Source of the DNA: DATARR01 sp034666985
GTDB taxonomy: Bacteria > Acidobacteriota > Thermoanaerobaculia > Multivoradales > UBA5704
Assembly (NCBI GenBank): GCA_034666985.1
Contig: JAXDKS010000043.1
Location: forward strand, 62,001-126,000
DNA: 64,000 bases
Direction: 5' to 3'
The notes under the pieces were generated by a model. That model did not search any database and was not told the DNA's origin. It worked only from the letters and a program-made list of their open reading frames with translations. The position numbers were made by a program, and so were the translations under genes. Below, in pieces: positions 6,077 to 14,600 of this stretch (position 1 is its first letter; every line of letters starts with the position of its first letter).

Positions 6077-8938
6077 ATGGATACGATTTCCGTGCGCGGC
6101 GCGCGCGAGCACAACCTAAAGAACATCACCCTCGAGATTCCCCGGAACCGGCTGGTGGTCATCACCGGCGTATCGGGGTCCGGGAAGTCGTCGCTGGCCT
6201 TCGATACCCTCTTCGCCGAGGGGCAGCGGCGGTACGTCGAGTCGCTGTCGTCCTATGCCCGCCAGTTCCTCCAGCAGATGGAGAAGCCGGACGTGGACGC
6301 CATCGACGGCCTGTCCCCGGCCATCTCCATCGAGCAGAAGTCGGTGTCGAAGAACCCCCGGTCGACGGTGGGCACGGTCACCGAGATCCACGACTACATG
6401 CGGCTGCTGTATGCCTCGATCGGCGTGCCGCACTGCCCCAACTGCGGCCAGACCATCCGCCCTCAGACGGTGCAGCAGATGGTGGACCGCGTGCTGGAGC
6501 TGCCGGAAGGGAGCCGGCTCGTCCTCTATGCCCCTTACGTCCGCGGCAAGAAGGGGGAGTACAAGAAGCAGCTCGGCCAGATGGCCCGGGAAGGGTTCAT
6601 GCGGGCCCGGATCGACGGCGAGATGGTCGACCTTTCGAGCGATCCTCCCAATCTCGACAAGCAGAAGAAGCACTCGATCGACATCGTCATCGACCGGATC
6701 GTGGTCAAGCCGGGCATCGAGAAGCGGCTGTCGGATTCCATCGAGACGGCTCTGAAGGTGGCCGGAGGATTGGTCGTGCTGGCGCCGCAAATTGGGGATC
6801 AACCGGCGGCGGAGGAGACGCTCTCGCAGAGCTACTCGTGCGTGGAGTGCGGCACGAGCCTGACGGAGATCACGCCGCGGCTGTTCTCGTTCAACAGCCC
6901 CTATGGCGCCTGTCCGACGTGCTCGGGGCTCGGCACGCTGATGGGCGTCGATCCCGACAAGGTGGTGCCGGACCCGGACCGCTCGATCCTCGCCGGCGCC
7001 GTGGCGCCCTGGCCCGAGGGGTCGAAGTCGTGGCGGCTCAAGATGGTGGACACGCTTTCCAAGGCCATGGGGTTCTCGCTCTCGACGCCCTGGAAGAAGC
7101 TGCCGGCTGAAGCCAAGAAGGTCATCCTCCACGGCAGCGGCGAGGAGGAGATCTCCTTCAACCTCACGGGGAAGAAGTCGAGCTACTCCTGGACGGGCAA
7201 GTTCGAGGGGGTCATCCCCATGCTCGACCGGCGCTACAAGGAGACGGACTCGGTCACCATCCGCAGCGAGATCGAGAAGTACATGTCGGTCCATCCCTGT
7301 CCCACCTGCCACGGCCGGCGGCTGCGGCCGGAGGCCCTGGCGGTGAAGCTCAAGGAGAGGTCGATCGACGAGCTGTCCCGGCAGTCGGTGTCGGACCTGC
7401 GGGGCTGGATGGGTGGGATCGAGCTCGACAAGCGCGAGCGGGCCATCGCCGAGAAGGTGGTGACGGAGATCCAGGACCGGCTGTCGTTTCTCGACGACGT
7501 GGGGGTGGGCTATCTGACGCTCGACCGGTCCTCGGGGTCACTGTCGGGCGGCGAGAGCCAGCGCATCCGGCTGGCCACGCAGATCGGCAGCAAGCTGATG
7601 GGCGTGCTCTACGTGCTGGACGAGCCGTCGATCGGCCTCCATCAGCGGGACAACGCCCGCCTGCTCGCGACGCTTCAGGGGATGCGCGACCTCGGCAACT
7701 CGGTGCTGGTGGTGGAGCACGACGAGGAGACGATCCGCGCCGCGGACTGGGTGATCGACCTCGGGCCGGGCGCCGGCATCCACGGCGGCGAGGTGGTGGC
7801 GGAGGGGACGCCGAAGGAGATCGAGAAGGTCGCGAGCTCGCTCACCGGGCAATATCTCACGGGCAAGCTGGAGGTGCCGGTGCCACGGGAGCGCCGGGAG
7901 GGCCGAGGCCTGCTCACCATCGAGGGGGCGCGGGAGAACAACCTCCAGGGGCTGGACGTGGAATTCCCCATCGGCTGCCTGACGGTGGTCACCGGGGTCT
8001 CGGGATCGGGCAAGAGCACGCTGGTCAACGAGATCCTCTACAAGTCGCTGGCCCGGCATTTCTATCGGGCGTCGGACAAGCCCGGAGAGCACGAGCGCAT
8101 CCTGGGCCTGGAGCAGCTCGACAAGGTGATCGCCATCGACCAGAGCCCCATCGGCCGCACGCCGCGGTCGAACCCGGCGACCTACACGAACGTGTTCAAT
8201 CCCATCCGCAACCTCATGGCCATGACGCCGGAGGCGCGGATGCGCGGCTACGGGCCGGGGCGGTTCAGCTTCAACGTGCCTGGGGGGCGCTGCGAAGCCT
8301 GCAAGGGCGACGGGCAGATCAAGATCGAGATGCACTTCCTGCCCGACATCTATGTCACCTGCGAGGTCTGCGGCGGCAAGCGCTACGACCGCGAGACGCT
8401 GGCGGTGAAGTACAAGGGGCTGAACATCGCCGAGATCCTCGACCTGCCGGTGGAGCAGGGGTACGAATTCTTCAAGAACATCCCGTCGATCGAGCGTATC
8501 CTGGAGACGCTGTGCGAAGTGGGCCTGGGCTACATCCGTCTGGGTCAGCCGGCCACGACGCTCTCGGGCGGCGAGGCGCAGCGGGTGAAGCTCGCCCGCG
8601 AGCTGTGCAAGCGCTCGACAGGGCGGACCATGTATCTATTGGATGAGCCGACGACGGGCCTGCACTTCGACGACGTGGGCAAGCTCCTCAAGCTGCTGCA
8701 CCGCCTGGTGGAGTTGGGCAACACGGTGGTGGTGATCGAGCACAACCTGGACGTCATCAAGACGGCCGACTGGGTGATCGACCTCGGCCCCGAAGGGGGA
8801 GCGGGGGGCGGAAAGCTGCTCGCGGTGGGGACGCCGGAGGAGGTGGCGGCGGCGGGGGAGAGCTATACGGGGCAGTATCTGAAGGGGGTGCTGCCGCCGC
8901 CGGTCAAGGCGAAGAAGCGGGCGGGGGGGCGGCGGTAA
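6077..8938 (+). CDS. uvrA: excinuclease ABC subunit A
   Basis: UvrA, 953 aa, is the damage-recognition ATPase of nucleotide excision repair; it works with UvrB and UvrC, which are not in this window. Visible are two ABC modules with Walker A motifs (GVSGSGKSSLAFDTLF and GVSGSGKSTLVNEIL), two signature regions (SGGESQRIRLATQIGSKL and SGGEAQRVKLARELCKR), Walker B segments (VLDEPSIGLH and LLDEPTTGLH) and CxxC zinc motifs (CPNC, CPTC, CEAC, CEVC). Length is normal. ATG 6077 (MDTISVRGAREHNLKNI) fits the family; an in-frame ATG at 6065 is possible. Confidence 0.97.
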   Translation: MDTISVRGAREHNLKNITLEIPRNRLVVITGVSGSGKSSLAFDTLFAEGQRRYVESLSSYARQFLQQMEKPDVDAIDGLSPAISIEQKSVSKNPRSTVGTVTEIHDYMRLLYASIGVPHCPNCGQTIRPQTVQQMVDRVLELPEGSRLVLYAPYVRGKKGEYKKQLGQMAREGFMRARIDGEMVDLSSDPPNLDKQKKHSIDIVIDRIVVKPGIEKRLSDSIETALKVAGGLVVLAPQIGDQPAAEETLSQSYSCVECGTSLTEITPRLFSFNSPYGACPTCSGLGTLMGVDPDKVVPDPDRSILAGAVAPWPEGSKSWRLKMVDTLSKAMGFSLSTPWKKLPAEAKKVILHGSGEEEISFNLTGKKSSYSWTGKFEGVIPMLDRRYKETDSVTIRSEIEKYMSVHPCPTCHGRRLRPEALAVKLKERSIDELSRQSVSDLRGWMGGIELDKRERAIAEKVVTEIQDRLSFLDDVGVGYLTLDRSSGSLSGGESQRIRLATQIGSKLMGVLYVLDEPSIGLHQRDNARLLATLQGMRDLGNSVLVVEHDEETIRAADWVIDLGPGAGIHGGEVVAEGTPKEIEKVASSLTGQYLTGKLEVPVPRERREGRGLLTIEGARENNLQGLDVEFPIGCLTVVTGVSGSGKSTLVNEILYKSLARHFYRASDKPGEHERILGLEQLDKVIAIDQSPIGRTPRSNPATYTNVFNPIRNLMAMTPEARMRGYGPGRFSFNVPGGRCEACKGDGQIKIEMHFLPDIYVTCEVCGGKRYDRETLAVKYKGLNIAEILDLPVEQGYEFFKNIPSIERILETLCEVGLGYIRLGQPATTLSGGEAQRVKLARELCKRSTGRTMYLLDEPTTGLHFDDVGKLLKLLHRLVELGNTVVVIEHNLDVIKTADWVIDLGPEGGAGGGKLLAVGTPEEVAAAGESYTGQYLKGVLPPPVKAKKRAGGRR

Positions 8939-8989
8939 GTCTCGCTCCCTCCTCTTTCAGGCACTCTCCTTATGAAAGGAGACCACTCC

Positions 8990-9181
8990 ATGAAGAGACT
9001 GCTTCTGCTCGTGATCGCCCTCGTCCTCACTCTGGCCGCTCCCCTGCTGGCGCTCCCGCCGCTGTGTAGCTGCCCCTCCTGTGCCTCCAACAACAATCCC
9101 TGCTCGCTCAGGCAGGAGAACAGCTACGTGGTCACCAACTGCGGCACCTATTTCGGAACCCACTGCACCGCCCCGAACTGA
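8990..9181 (+). CDS. small secreted Cys-rich peptide, 63 aa
   Basis: The gene starts at ATG 8990 behind AAAGGAGA. It encodes a clear signal peptide (MKRLLLLVIALVLTLAAPLLA) and a mature part of about 40 residues with six Cys (LCSCPSCAS, PCS, NCGTY, THC), suggesting a disulfide-stabilised or metal-binding exported peptide. No family is recognised. It is flanked by uvrA and a transcriptional regulator with no obvious operon partner. A bacteriocin-like or adhesion role would be speculation. Confidence 0.65.
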   Translation: MKRLLLLVIALVLTLAAPLLALPPLCSCPSCASNNNPCSLRQENSYVVTNCGTYFGTHCTAPN

Positions 9182-9229
9182 TCCGGCTTCTGGAAACAAC
9201 GCCCCGGCTCCGGCCGTAGAATGGTTGCC

Positions 9230-10708
9230 ATGGCGCGCCACGACGCATTGATCGCCGAGAAGCGGCGCATCCTCCAGCTCGAGACGCTGTACGACCTGGC
9301 CATCGCGCTCCATGCGCAGCGGCCGGAGCAGGAGCTGGTGGACGAGCTGCTGCAGCGGGTGTGTGCCGTGCTCGATCCGGCGGCGGCCGTGGCGGTCACC
9401 CGCGATGCCTACGGCGGGGCCCGGGGTGTGGCGACCGTGGGCTGGGTGGACGACCTGCCGACGGGAGACACCCTGCTGGCGGCGCCCATCTGGCGGGAGC
9501 TGCTGATGGAGGGGCACATCCTGGCCCGCTCCCAGGGCGTGCTCGCCGGGCGGGCCTACGATCAGCTCGTGGCCGCTCCCCTGGCCTACCGGGGCGTGTT
9601 CCTCGGCTACGTGGCGGTGCTCGACAAGGAGGTGCGGGGCGACTCGGACCCCTCGTTCACGGCGGACGACCGGCGGTTCCTCGACTCGGTGTCGGCCCTG
9701 GCCGGCGCCGCCCTGGACGCCGCCCGTCAGGTGGAGCGCCTGGAGACCCAGCGCGAGCGCCTGGAGGAGGAGAACAAGGCTCTCAAGGGCCGCTTCGCCG
9801 AAGAGGTGGGTGGCCGGAAGATCGTGGCCCACGCGCCCGGCATGCGCCGGGTGCTGGAGGTGGTCGAGCGGGTGGCTCCCCGGGGCGTCAACGTCCTGGT
9901 GCGCGGCGAGAGCGGCACGGGCAAGGAGCTGGTGGCGAAGCTGCTCCATCATCTCTCAGGACGGGAAGGGGCGCTCATCGCCGTCAACTGCGCGGCGCTG
10001 CCGGAGTCGCTGCTCGAGAGCGAGCTGTTCGGCATCGAGGGGGGAGTGGCGACGGGCGTGCAGGCGCGGCCGGGCAAGTTCGAGCTGGCGAACGGGGGCA
10101 CCCTGTTCCTGGACGAGATCGGCGACATGGAGACCAGCCTTCAGGTGCGTCTGCTGCGGGTCCTCCAGGAGCGCGAGGTGACCCGGGTGGGCGGCCGGCG
10201 GACCATCCCGGTCGACGTGCGGCTGGTGGCGGCCACCCATCAGGACCTGGAGAACCTGATCCGGGAGGGGCGGTTCCGCGAGGACCTCTACTACCGGTTG
10301 AAGGGGGTCGAGGTCGACCTCCCGCCGTTGCGGGAGAGGAAGCAGGACATCCCCCACCTCGTGCGCGCCTTCCTGGAGGAGTTCTGCCGCCGGGAGGGAA
10401 TTCCCGTGCCGGTGCTGCGCTCCGAGGCTCTGGCGCTGTTGCTGAACCACGACTTCCCGGGCAACGTCCGCGAGCTCCAGAACCTCATCGAGGGCGCCGT
10501 CTCCCTGGCGGACGGGGACATCGACGCGGACCTGGTCCGTTCGCTGATGGGCACCTCGGCGCAGCCGTCCTCCCCCGAGCCCCTGGACCTCGAGACCCTG
10601 GAGAAGCGCCACATCGCCCGGGTGCTCAAGCTCGCGGGCGGCAACAAGACCGAGGCGGCGCGCATCCTGGGGCTGGATCGGAAGACGTTGCAGCGGAAGG
10701 GGTTCTAG
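9230..10708 (+). CDS. sigma-54-type enhancer-binding regulator with GAF sensor and altered GAFTGA loop
   Basis: About 492 aa: a GAF-like sensor (residues ~20-165), a coiled linker, an AAA+ domain and a C-terminal Fis-type HTH (GGNKTEAARILGLDRKTLQ). Walker A is GESGTGKE at about residue 226; Walker B is GGTLFLDEIGDM. The sigma-54-contacting loop normally reads GAFTGA; here it is GVATGV at about residues 272-277 (10043-10060). The DNA-recognition helix ends almost at the C-terminus. ATG 9230 is 7 nt after a TAGAAT box; ATG 9221 is an alternative. Sigma-54-like promoters at 11905 and 17046 are possible targets. Confidence 0.85.
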   Translation: MARHDALIAEKRRILQLETLYDLAIALHAQRPEQELVDELLQRVCAVLDPAAAVAVTRDAYGGARGVATVGWVDDLPTGDTLLAAPIWRELLMEGHILARSQGVLAGRAYDQLVAAPLAYRGVFLGYVAVLDKEVRGDSDPSFTADDRRFLDSVSALAGAALDAARQVERLETQRERLEEENKALKGRFAEEVGGRKIVAHAPGMRRVLEVVERVAPRGVNVLVRGESGTGKELVAKLLHHLSGREGALIAVNCAALPESLLESELFGIEGGVATGVQARPGKFELANGGTLFLDEIGDMETSLQVRLLRVLQEREVTRVGGRRTIPVDVRLVAATHQDLENLIREGRFREDLYYRLKGVEVDLPPLRERKQDIPHLVRAFLEEFCRREGIPVPVLRSEALALLLNHDFPGNVRELQNLIEGAVSLADGDIDADLVRSLMGTSAQPSSPEPLDLETLEKRHIARVLKLAGGNKTEAARILGLDRKTLQRKGF

Positions 10709-10736
10709 CGGACTTGAGGCGAAGTAAGGTAGAATC

Positions 10737-11039
10737 ATGTCCAGGGAGAAAAAAGTGTCTGGATCTCTGACCCTGAGCCCATCGGAACGCGCCAGACTTG
10801 TGGCTGCCTTAAGAGAATTCAAGTCGCGCGGGAACCGTTTTCACGTCATCTCGTCCCGTGACGCTTGGGCGGTCATCAGCGAGGACCGGCCGAAGTGGCG
10901 CGAGGTATTCGGGGACAAGAACGAGGCCATGGAGCGTGGCCGAAAGCTCGCCAGGGAATCCGGTGGCGACCTCGTGATCCATGGCAGGGATGGCGACGTG
11001 CTCGCGCGCGAGAGCTTCAGCAGACGTGTCGAATCCTAG
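10737..11039 (+). CDS. DUF2188-domain protein
   Basis: A 100-aa protein whose C-terminal half (AWAVISEDRPKWREVFGDKN, then ARESGGDLVIHGRDGDVLARE) matches the small DUF2188 fold, a short beta-rich domain of unknown function in which users' repeats of 'G-G-x-L-x-I-H-x-R-D-G' are conserved. ATG 10737 lacks a ribosome-binding site; an in-frame GTG at 10755 has AGGGAG 6 nt upstream and may be the true start. The NCPFD-type gene follows after only 33 bp, so co-transcription is likely. Confidence 0.65.
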   Translation: MSREKKVSGSLTLSPSERARLVAALREFKSRGNRFHVISSRDAWAVISEDRPKWREVFGDKNEAMERGRKLARESGGDLVIHGRDGDVLARESFSRRVES

Positions 11040-11072
11040 GCCCCTCTGAGCCCAAGTCATTCCAAAAAGTCC

Positions 11073-11702
11073 ATGTCCTTGGAGGAGTCCCAGTTCGAGG
11101 GTAGTGTCTTCATCAACTGCCCGTTCGATCCCGAGTATCGTCTTCTGGCCCAAGCCCTCATCTTCACGGTGCTCGAGTGTGGCCTGGAGCCCAGGATTGC
11201 TTCCGAGCGAGTGGATTCCGGCCAAGTCCGGGTGGAGAAGATCCGCGATCTCATCCGGTCCTGCCAGTTCAGTATTCATGACATCTCCCGCATCGAGCCG
11301 CTCCGGCGGGGAGACCTCCCCAGGTTCAACATGCCCTTCGAGCTTGGCCTCGACCTCGGCTGCCGGTACTACGGTGATGCGGGGTTGGCGACGAAGCAGT
11401 GCCTGATCCTCGAAAGGGAACAGTACCGGTATCAGCGGGTCTTGTCGGATATCGCCGGCCATGACATCCGCGCCCATGAGAGCGACCCGCAACGTCTCGT
11501 CTTAGAGGTCCGGAACTGGCTGCGGGTGGCCAAAGGCAGGGTGCTGCCCAGTGGGAACGAGGTCTGGGAGAGGCACAATCTCTTCCTTGACCATCTCCCG
11601 ACCATCTTTGTCCTGGGCCGCTACTCCGAGAAGGACATCGCCGCCTTGGAAGTGGCCGAGTACATCGGCTTCATCAAGGGTTGGATAGCTGAGACAAAAT
11701 GA
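11073..11702 (+). CDS. conserved protein of the F-x-NCPFDxxY family (possible TIR- or nucleosidase-like fold)
   Basis: A 209-aa cytoplasmic protein with the hallmark FINCPFDPEYRLLAQALIF near the N-terminus, then RIASERVDSGQVRVEKI, CQFSIHDISRIE, RFNMPFELGLDLGC and YRYQRVLSDIAGHDI. The alternating beta/alpha pattern, early Asp, SIHDIS and a conserved acidic E-L-G-x-D recall TIR-like or deoxyribosyltransferase-like nucleotide-cleaving folds, but I cannot confirm that by eye. Close linkage to the DUF2188 gene suggests a two-gene module. The biological role is unknown to me. Confidence 0.6.
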   Translation: MSLEESQFEGSVFINCPFDPEYRLLAQALIFTVLECGLEPRIASERVDSGQVRVEKIRDLIRSCQFSIHDISRIEPLRRGDLPRFNMPFELGLDLGCRYYGDAGLATKQCLILEREQYRYQRVLSDIAGHDIRAHESDPQRLVLEVRNWLRVAKGRVLPSGNEVWERHNLFLDHLPTIFVLGRYSEKDIAALEVAEYIGFIKGWIAETK

Positions 11703-11904
11703 CTCTCGCGCGACAATTTGACCCAAGCGCCTCGCAAACGTGGCAAGATGGGGCTTCCGGGCGATTCCGCCCCGCGAGTTCGGCGGTTACTGGGGCAAAA
11801 TGTCGCTTGGTGGCGCGAGGCATTCTGGGACGGGATTTCGAGGGTGGCGAGCAAGTATCCAAGAATAAAGGACTTACGGCGGAGTTGACGGCGGAGTGAC
11901 GGGC

Positions 11905-11919
11905 TGGCAGCGGGCTTGC
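11905..11919 (+). promoter_or_regulatory. sigma-54-like (-24/-12) promoter
   Basis: TGGCAGCGGGCTTGC has GG and GC with exactly 10 nt between them and matches 9 of 11 fixed consensus positions (TGGCACG-N4-TTGC). The predicted start near 11930 leaves a short leader containing AGGAGG (11939-11944) before the 51-aa membrane gene at 11951 and the Rsb-type cluster. Confidence 0.55.
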
Positions 11920-11950
11920 GATAGAGGGAGGGCGGATGAGGAGGAATGCC

Positions 11951-12106
11951 ATGCTAGACTCCGCTCGAAAGTTGGTCGCGGTACCGTACGTGCCGGTCAA
12001 GGTGTTGTTGTCCGTGGGCTCGCTGGCCAGCTTCGGCTGGTTGCTGTCGCACGACTTGGTCCATCCCATCGTGATCTACGCTCTGCAGCTCTTCCTTTCC
12101 TTCTGA
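11951..12106 (+). CDS. small membrane protein, 51 aa, leading the partner-switch cluster
   Basis: ATG 11951 lies 6 nt after a strong AGGAGG. The 51-aa product has a short basic N-terminus (MLDSARKLVAVPYVP), a hydrophobic stretch (VKVLLSVGSLASFGWLL) and a second one ending in IVIYALQLFLSF, suggesting one or two membrane passes. It ends 37 bp before the anti-sigma kinase gene and sits behind a sigma-54-like promoter, so it may couple the membrane to the module. No family is recognised. The good ribosome-binding site and position argue that it is real. Confidence 0.6.
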   Translation: MLDSARKLVAVPYVPVKVLLSVGSLASFGWLLSHDLVHPIVIYALQLFLSF

Positions 12107-12143
12107 CCTCCGGCCTGGGCGGCCCACGCGCACGGACACGGAC

Positions 12144-12569
12144 ATGACTGAAGGCGTCTTGAGGGAGGTCACGCTGGCGCTCCCCATGGTCCCAGAGATG
12201 GAGATCGAGGCGAGCAAGACCGCGACGGCGATCGCCGAGTCGATCCGGATGAGTCCGGATAGAATTGACGAGGTCCGGATGGCGGTGGTCGAGGCTTGCA
12301 TCAACGCCTTGGAGCACAGCCACTCCTCCGACCAGGAGGTCTTCGTGACCTTCCAGGTGCTGGGGGACCCCGACCCCGAGAAGCTGCGCATCATGGTCAA
12401 GGACCATGGCATCGGCTTCTCTCCGGACGTGGAGCCCACGCCGGCCGGCAAGCCCACCATGGTGCGCAAGCGCGGCTGGGGACTGAAGATCATCCGCGGC
12501 CTCATGGACGAGGTGGAGATCCAGTCCGGCGCTGACGGGACGACCGTCGTGATGTGTAAGATGCGATGA
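12144..12569 (+). CDS. RsbW-type anti-sigma serine kinase (HATPase)
   Basis: A 141-aa GHKL ATPase of the RsbW/SpoIIAB type. The N-box EACINALEHSH, the G1 box VKDHGIGF and the G2-like RGWGLKIIRGLMDEVEI are visible. Such kinases bind a sigma factor or other client and release it when an unphosphorylated STAS protein competes; they also phosphorylate the STAS protein. The STAS gene follows at 12586 and the PP2C phosphatase at 12960, giving the complete switch. The sigma factor or client is not encoded in the cluster. Confidence 0.9.
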   Translation: MTEGVLREVTLALPMVPEMEIEASKTATAIAESIRMSPDRIDEVRMAVVEACINALEHSHSSDQEVFVTFQVLGDPDPEKLRIMVKDHGIGFSPDVEPTPAGKPTMVRKRGWGLKIIRGLMDEVEIQSGADGTTVVMCKMR

Positions 12570-12585
12570 AAGCGGGGGCGAGCCG

Positions 12586-12936
12586 ATGACCGAGACGCTC
12601 AACGTAACCGTGGATCGCCGCGAAGGGCTGGCGGTGATCTACACCGAGGGTTACATCAACAACCAGGGGGGCGAGGAGATCGCCAAGGCCGCCTACAAGC
12701 TCCTCGACGAGGGCTACAAGGTCCTCCTCCTCAACCTCGCCGGCACCAAGATCGTCAACTCGATCGGCATCTCCATCCTCATCGAGATCATCGAGAAGAT
12801 GCTGGAGATCGAGGGGAAGCTCGGCTTCTGCTGCCTCACTCCGACCATCGAGAAGACCTTCCATATCATGGGCCTCGCGCAGTACGCTCCGATCTACAGC
12901 GACGAGGCGGCGGCCGTGGCCCAGATACGGGCCTGA
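12586..12936 (+). CDS. RsbV-type STAS anti-sigma factor antagonist
   Basis: A 116-aa single STAS domain. The phosphorylatable region reads GTKIVNSIGISILIEII, with Ser in the expected position after V-N. It should bind the upstream kinase when unphosphorylated and free its client. It is separated from the kinase gene by 16 bp and from the phosphatase gene by 23 bp, so the three are almost certainly co-transcribed. Confidence 0.9.
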   Translation: MTETLNVTVDRREGLAVIYTEGYINNQGGEEIAKAAYKLLDEGYKVLLLNLAGTKIVNSIGISILIEIIEKMLEIEGKLGFCCLTPTIEKTFHIMGLAQYAPIYSDEAAAVAQIRA

Positions 12937-12959
12937 CCTGACCCCTCGTAGGAGACAGC

Positions 12960-14558
12960 ATGGAGGGCACCGCACCGGCCGGTCCGGTCAACCCGGCCTG
13001 GGCCGAGCTCCTGGCACTCTCCCGCGACGAGACGGGCGAGCGCCAGCTCCTGGAGCGGCTCCTCGACTTCTGGCGCCGGGAGCACGGCGCGAAGGCGGCC
13101 GGCCTGTACCTGGATCATGGCGGGACGCTGGAGCGGGAGGCCGCCGTGGGCGACGGGCTGCCTCAGGTCCTGGAGGCGGGAGTGACGGACGGCCTCGGCA
13201 GCCTGCGCTTCCCCGGCGGCCAGCTCCTTTTCTCTCCTCCCCGCGTTTTCGCTCTGGACGAAGCCGAGCACGCGGCGAGCGATCCCCTCACCCTGCTCCT
13301 CGCCGCCTCCCTCAAGAGCTGCCGGCTGAAGCAGGACCTCAAGGAGCAGCAGTTCCAGGTCAACTACCGGGTGGTGGAGCTGGAGGCCCTCTACGACGTG
13401 GGGCTGGCCGTGGCCGCGACCCTCGACCTCGACCGGCTGTCGGAGGAGATCCTGCTGCGCGCCGTGTCGCTGCTCGACGCCCGGCGGGGCGCCCTCTACC
13501 TCCTGGAGGATGGCCGCTATCGCCTGGACCGCATCTTCGGCGGTGAAGCGGCGGACCAGGTGGCCGCCGACGATCCCGAGCTCCACGCCTTCCTGGCCGG
13601 TGCCGGCCAGGCTCCGGACCGGCTGCTCCCGGGCGCCCGCTACCTGCTGGGCGTGCCCATCGAGGTGGAGAGCGGCCGGCGGGGGCTGCTGGTGATGGGG
13701 GACAAGGAGAGCCGCCGCGGCGTCGGCCCCTTCCTCGCTGCAGACCGCCGCACCCTGTCGCTGTTCGCCAATCAGGCGGCGCTCGCCCTGGAGAACGCCC
13801 GCCTCCACCTCCAGGCGCTGGAGAAGGAGCGCCTGGAGCGGGAGATGCACCTGGCGTCGGAGATCCAGCGCCAGATCCTCCCCAAGGGGGCGCCCCTGGT
13901 CCCCGGCTATGAGCTCGTGGGCTGGTACCGGCCGGCGCGGCAGGTGGGCGGCGACTACTACGACCTCTTCCAGGTCAAGGGCGGCCGCATCGGCCTGGTG
14001 GTGGGGGACGTCTCCGGCAAGGGGATGCCGGCGGCCCTCATGGTCTCGACGCTCCACTCGGCCCTGCGCCTGCTGATGGACCACGTGGAGTTCGGGCCGG
14101 TCCTGCTGGAGCGGCTGAACCGCCACATCGCGGAGTCCTCGGCGGCCAACAAGTTCATCACCATGCTGCTGGCCGAGCTCGATCCGCGCACCGGCGTGCT
14201 CCACTACATGAACGCCGGCCACAACCCCGGCATCCTGCTGCGCCGCGACGGCTCGGTGGACCAGCTCGGCGCCGGCGGCCTGCCCCTGGGGCTCATGCCG
14301 GAGGCGCGGTTCCAGTCCCGCGCCCTGACCCTGGAGGCGGGGGACCTCCTCTGTATCTACAGCGACGGCATCACCGAGGCCGAGTCCCTGACCGACGAGG
14401 AGTTCGGCATGGGCCGGCTCATCGACCTCCTCCGCCGCGAGCGCTACCGCCCCCTCCGGGAGCTGGTGGAGTCCATCCCCGAGAAAGTGGGCGAGCACTC
14501 CCAGGGGCTGCCGCAGGGGGATGACCAGACGCTGGTGCTGATGCGGCGGGAGGGCTGA
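12960..14558 (+). CDS. GAF-domain PP2C/SpoIIE serine phosphatase (RsbU type)
   Basis: A 532-aa soluble protein: a poorly conserved N-terminal sensor region, a GAF domain at about 150-285 (LYDVGLAVAATLDLDRLSEE to NQAALALENARLHLQAL), a coiled-coil linker (EKERLEREMHLASEIQRQIL), and a SpoIIE phosphatase domain with Mn-binding acidic motifs (VGGDYYDLF, GDVSGKGMPAAL, YSDGITEAE, GDDQTLVLM). It should dephosphorylate the neighbouring STAS protein in response to a ligand or redox cue sensed by GAF. The signal is unknown. Confidence 0.92.
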   Translation: MEGTAPAGPVNPAWAELLALSRDETGERQLLERLLDFWRREHGAKAAGLYLDHGGTLEREAAVGDGLPQVLEAGVTDGLGSLRFPGGQLLFSPPRVFALDEAEHAASDPLTLLLAASLKSCRLKQDLKEQQFQVNYRVVELEALYDVGLAVAATLDLDRLSEEILLRAVSLLDARRGALYLLEDGRYRLDRIFGGEAADQVAADDPELHAFLAGAGQAPDRLLPGARYLLGVPIEVESGRRGLLVMGDKESRRGVGPFLAADRRTLSLFANQAALALENARLHLQALEKERLEREMHLASEIQRQILPKGAPLVPGYELVGWYRPARQVGGDYYDLFQVKGGRIGLVVGDVSGKGMPAALMVSTLHSALRLLMDHVEFGPVLLERLNRHIAESSAANKFITMLLAELDPRTGVLHYMNAGHNPGILLRRDGSVDQLGAGGLPLGLMPEARFQSRALTLEAGDLLCIYSDGITEAESLTDEEFGMGRLIDLLRRERYRPLRELVESIPEKVGEHSQGLPQGDDQTLVLMRREG

Positions 14559-14588
14559 GCCCTCCCGCAGGTTCTCCGGCTCCCGCGC

Positions 14589-14594
14589 TACAAT
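14589..14594 (+). promoter_or_regulatory. -10 element TACAAT, leaderless configuration
   Basis: TACAAT ends exactly 6 nt before ATG 14601, which has no Shine-Dalgarno. No convincing -35 is seen. It would give the isoaspartyl peptidase its own transcript beginning at the start codon. Confidence 0.4.
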
Positions 14595-14600
14595 CCCCTC

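Noticed and set aside
5038..6165. Long minus-strand frame over the ThuA gene
   Set aside because: The plus frame has a signal peptide and family motifs; the minus frame is a low-complexity Gly/Val/Pro shadow.
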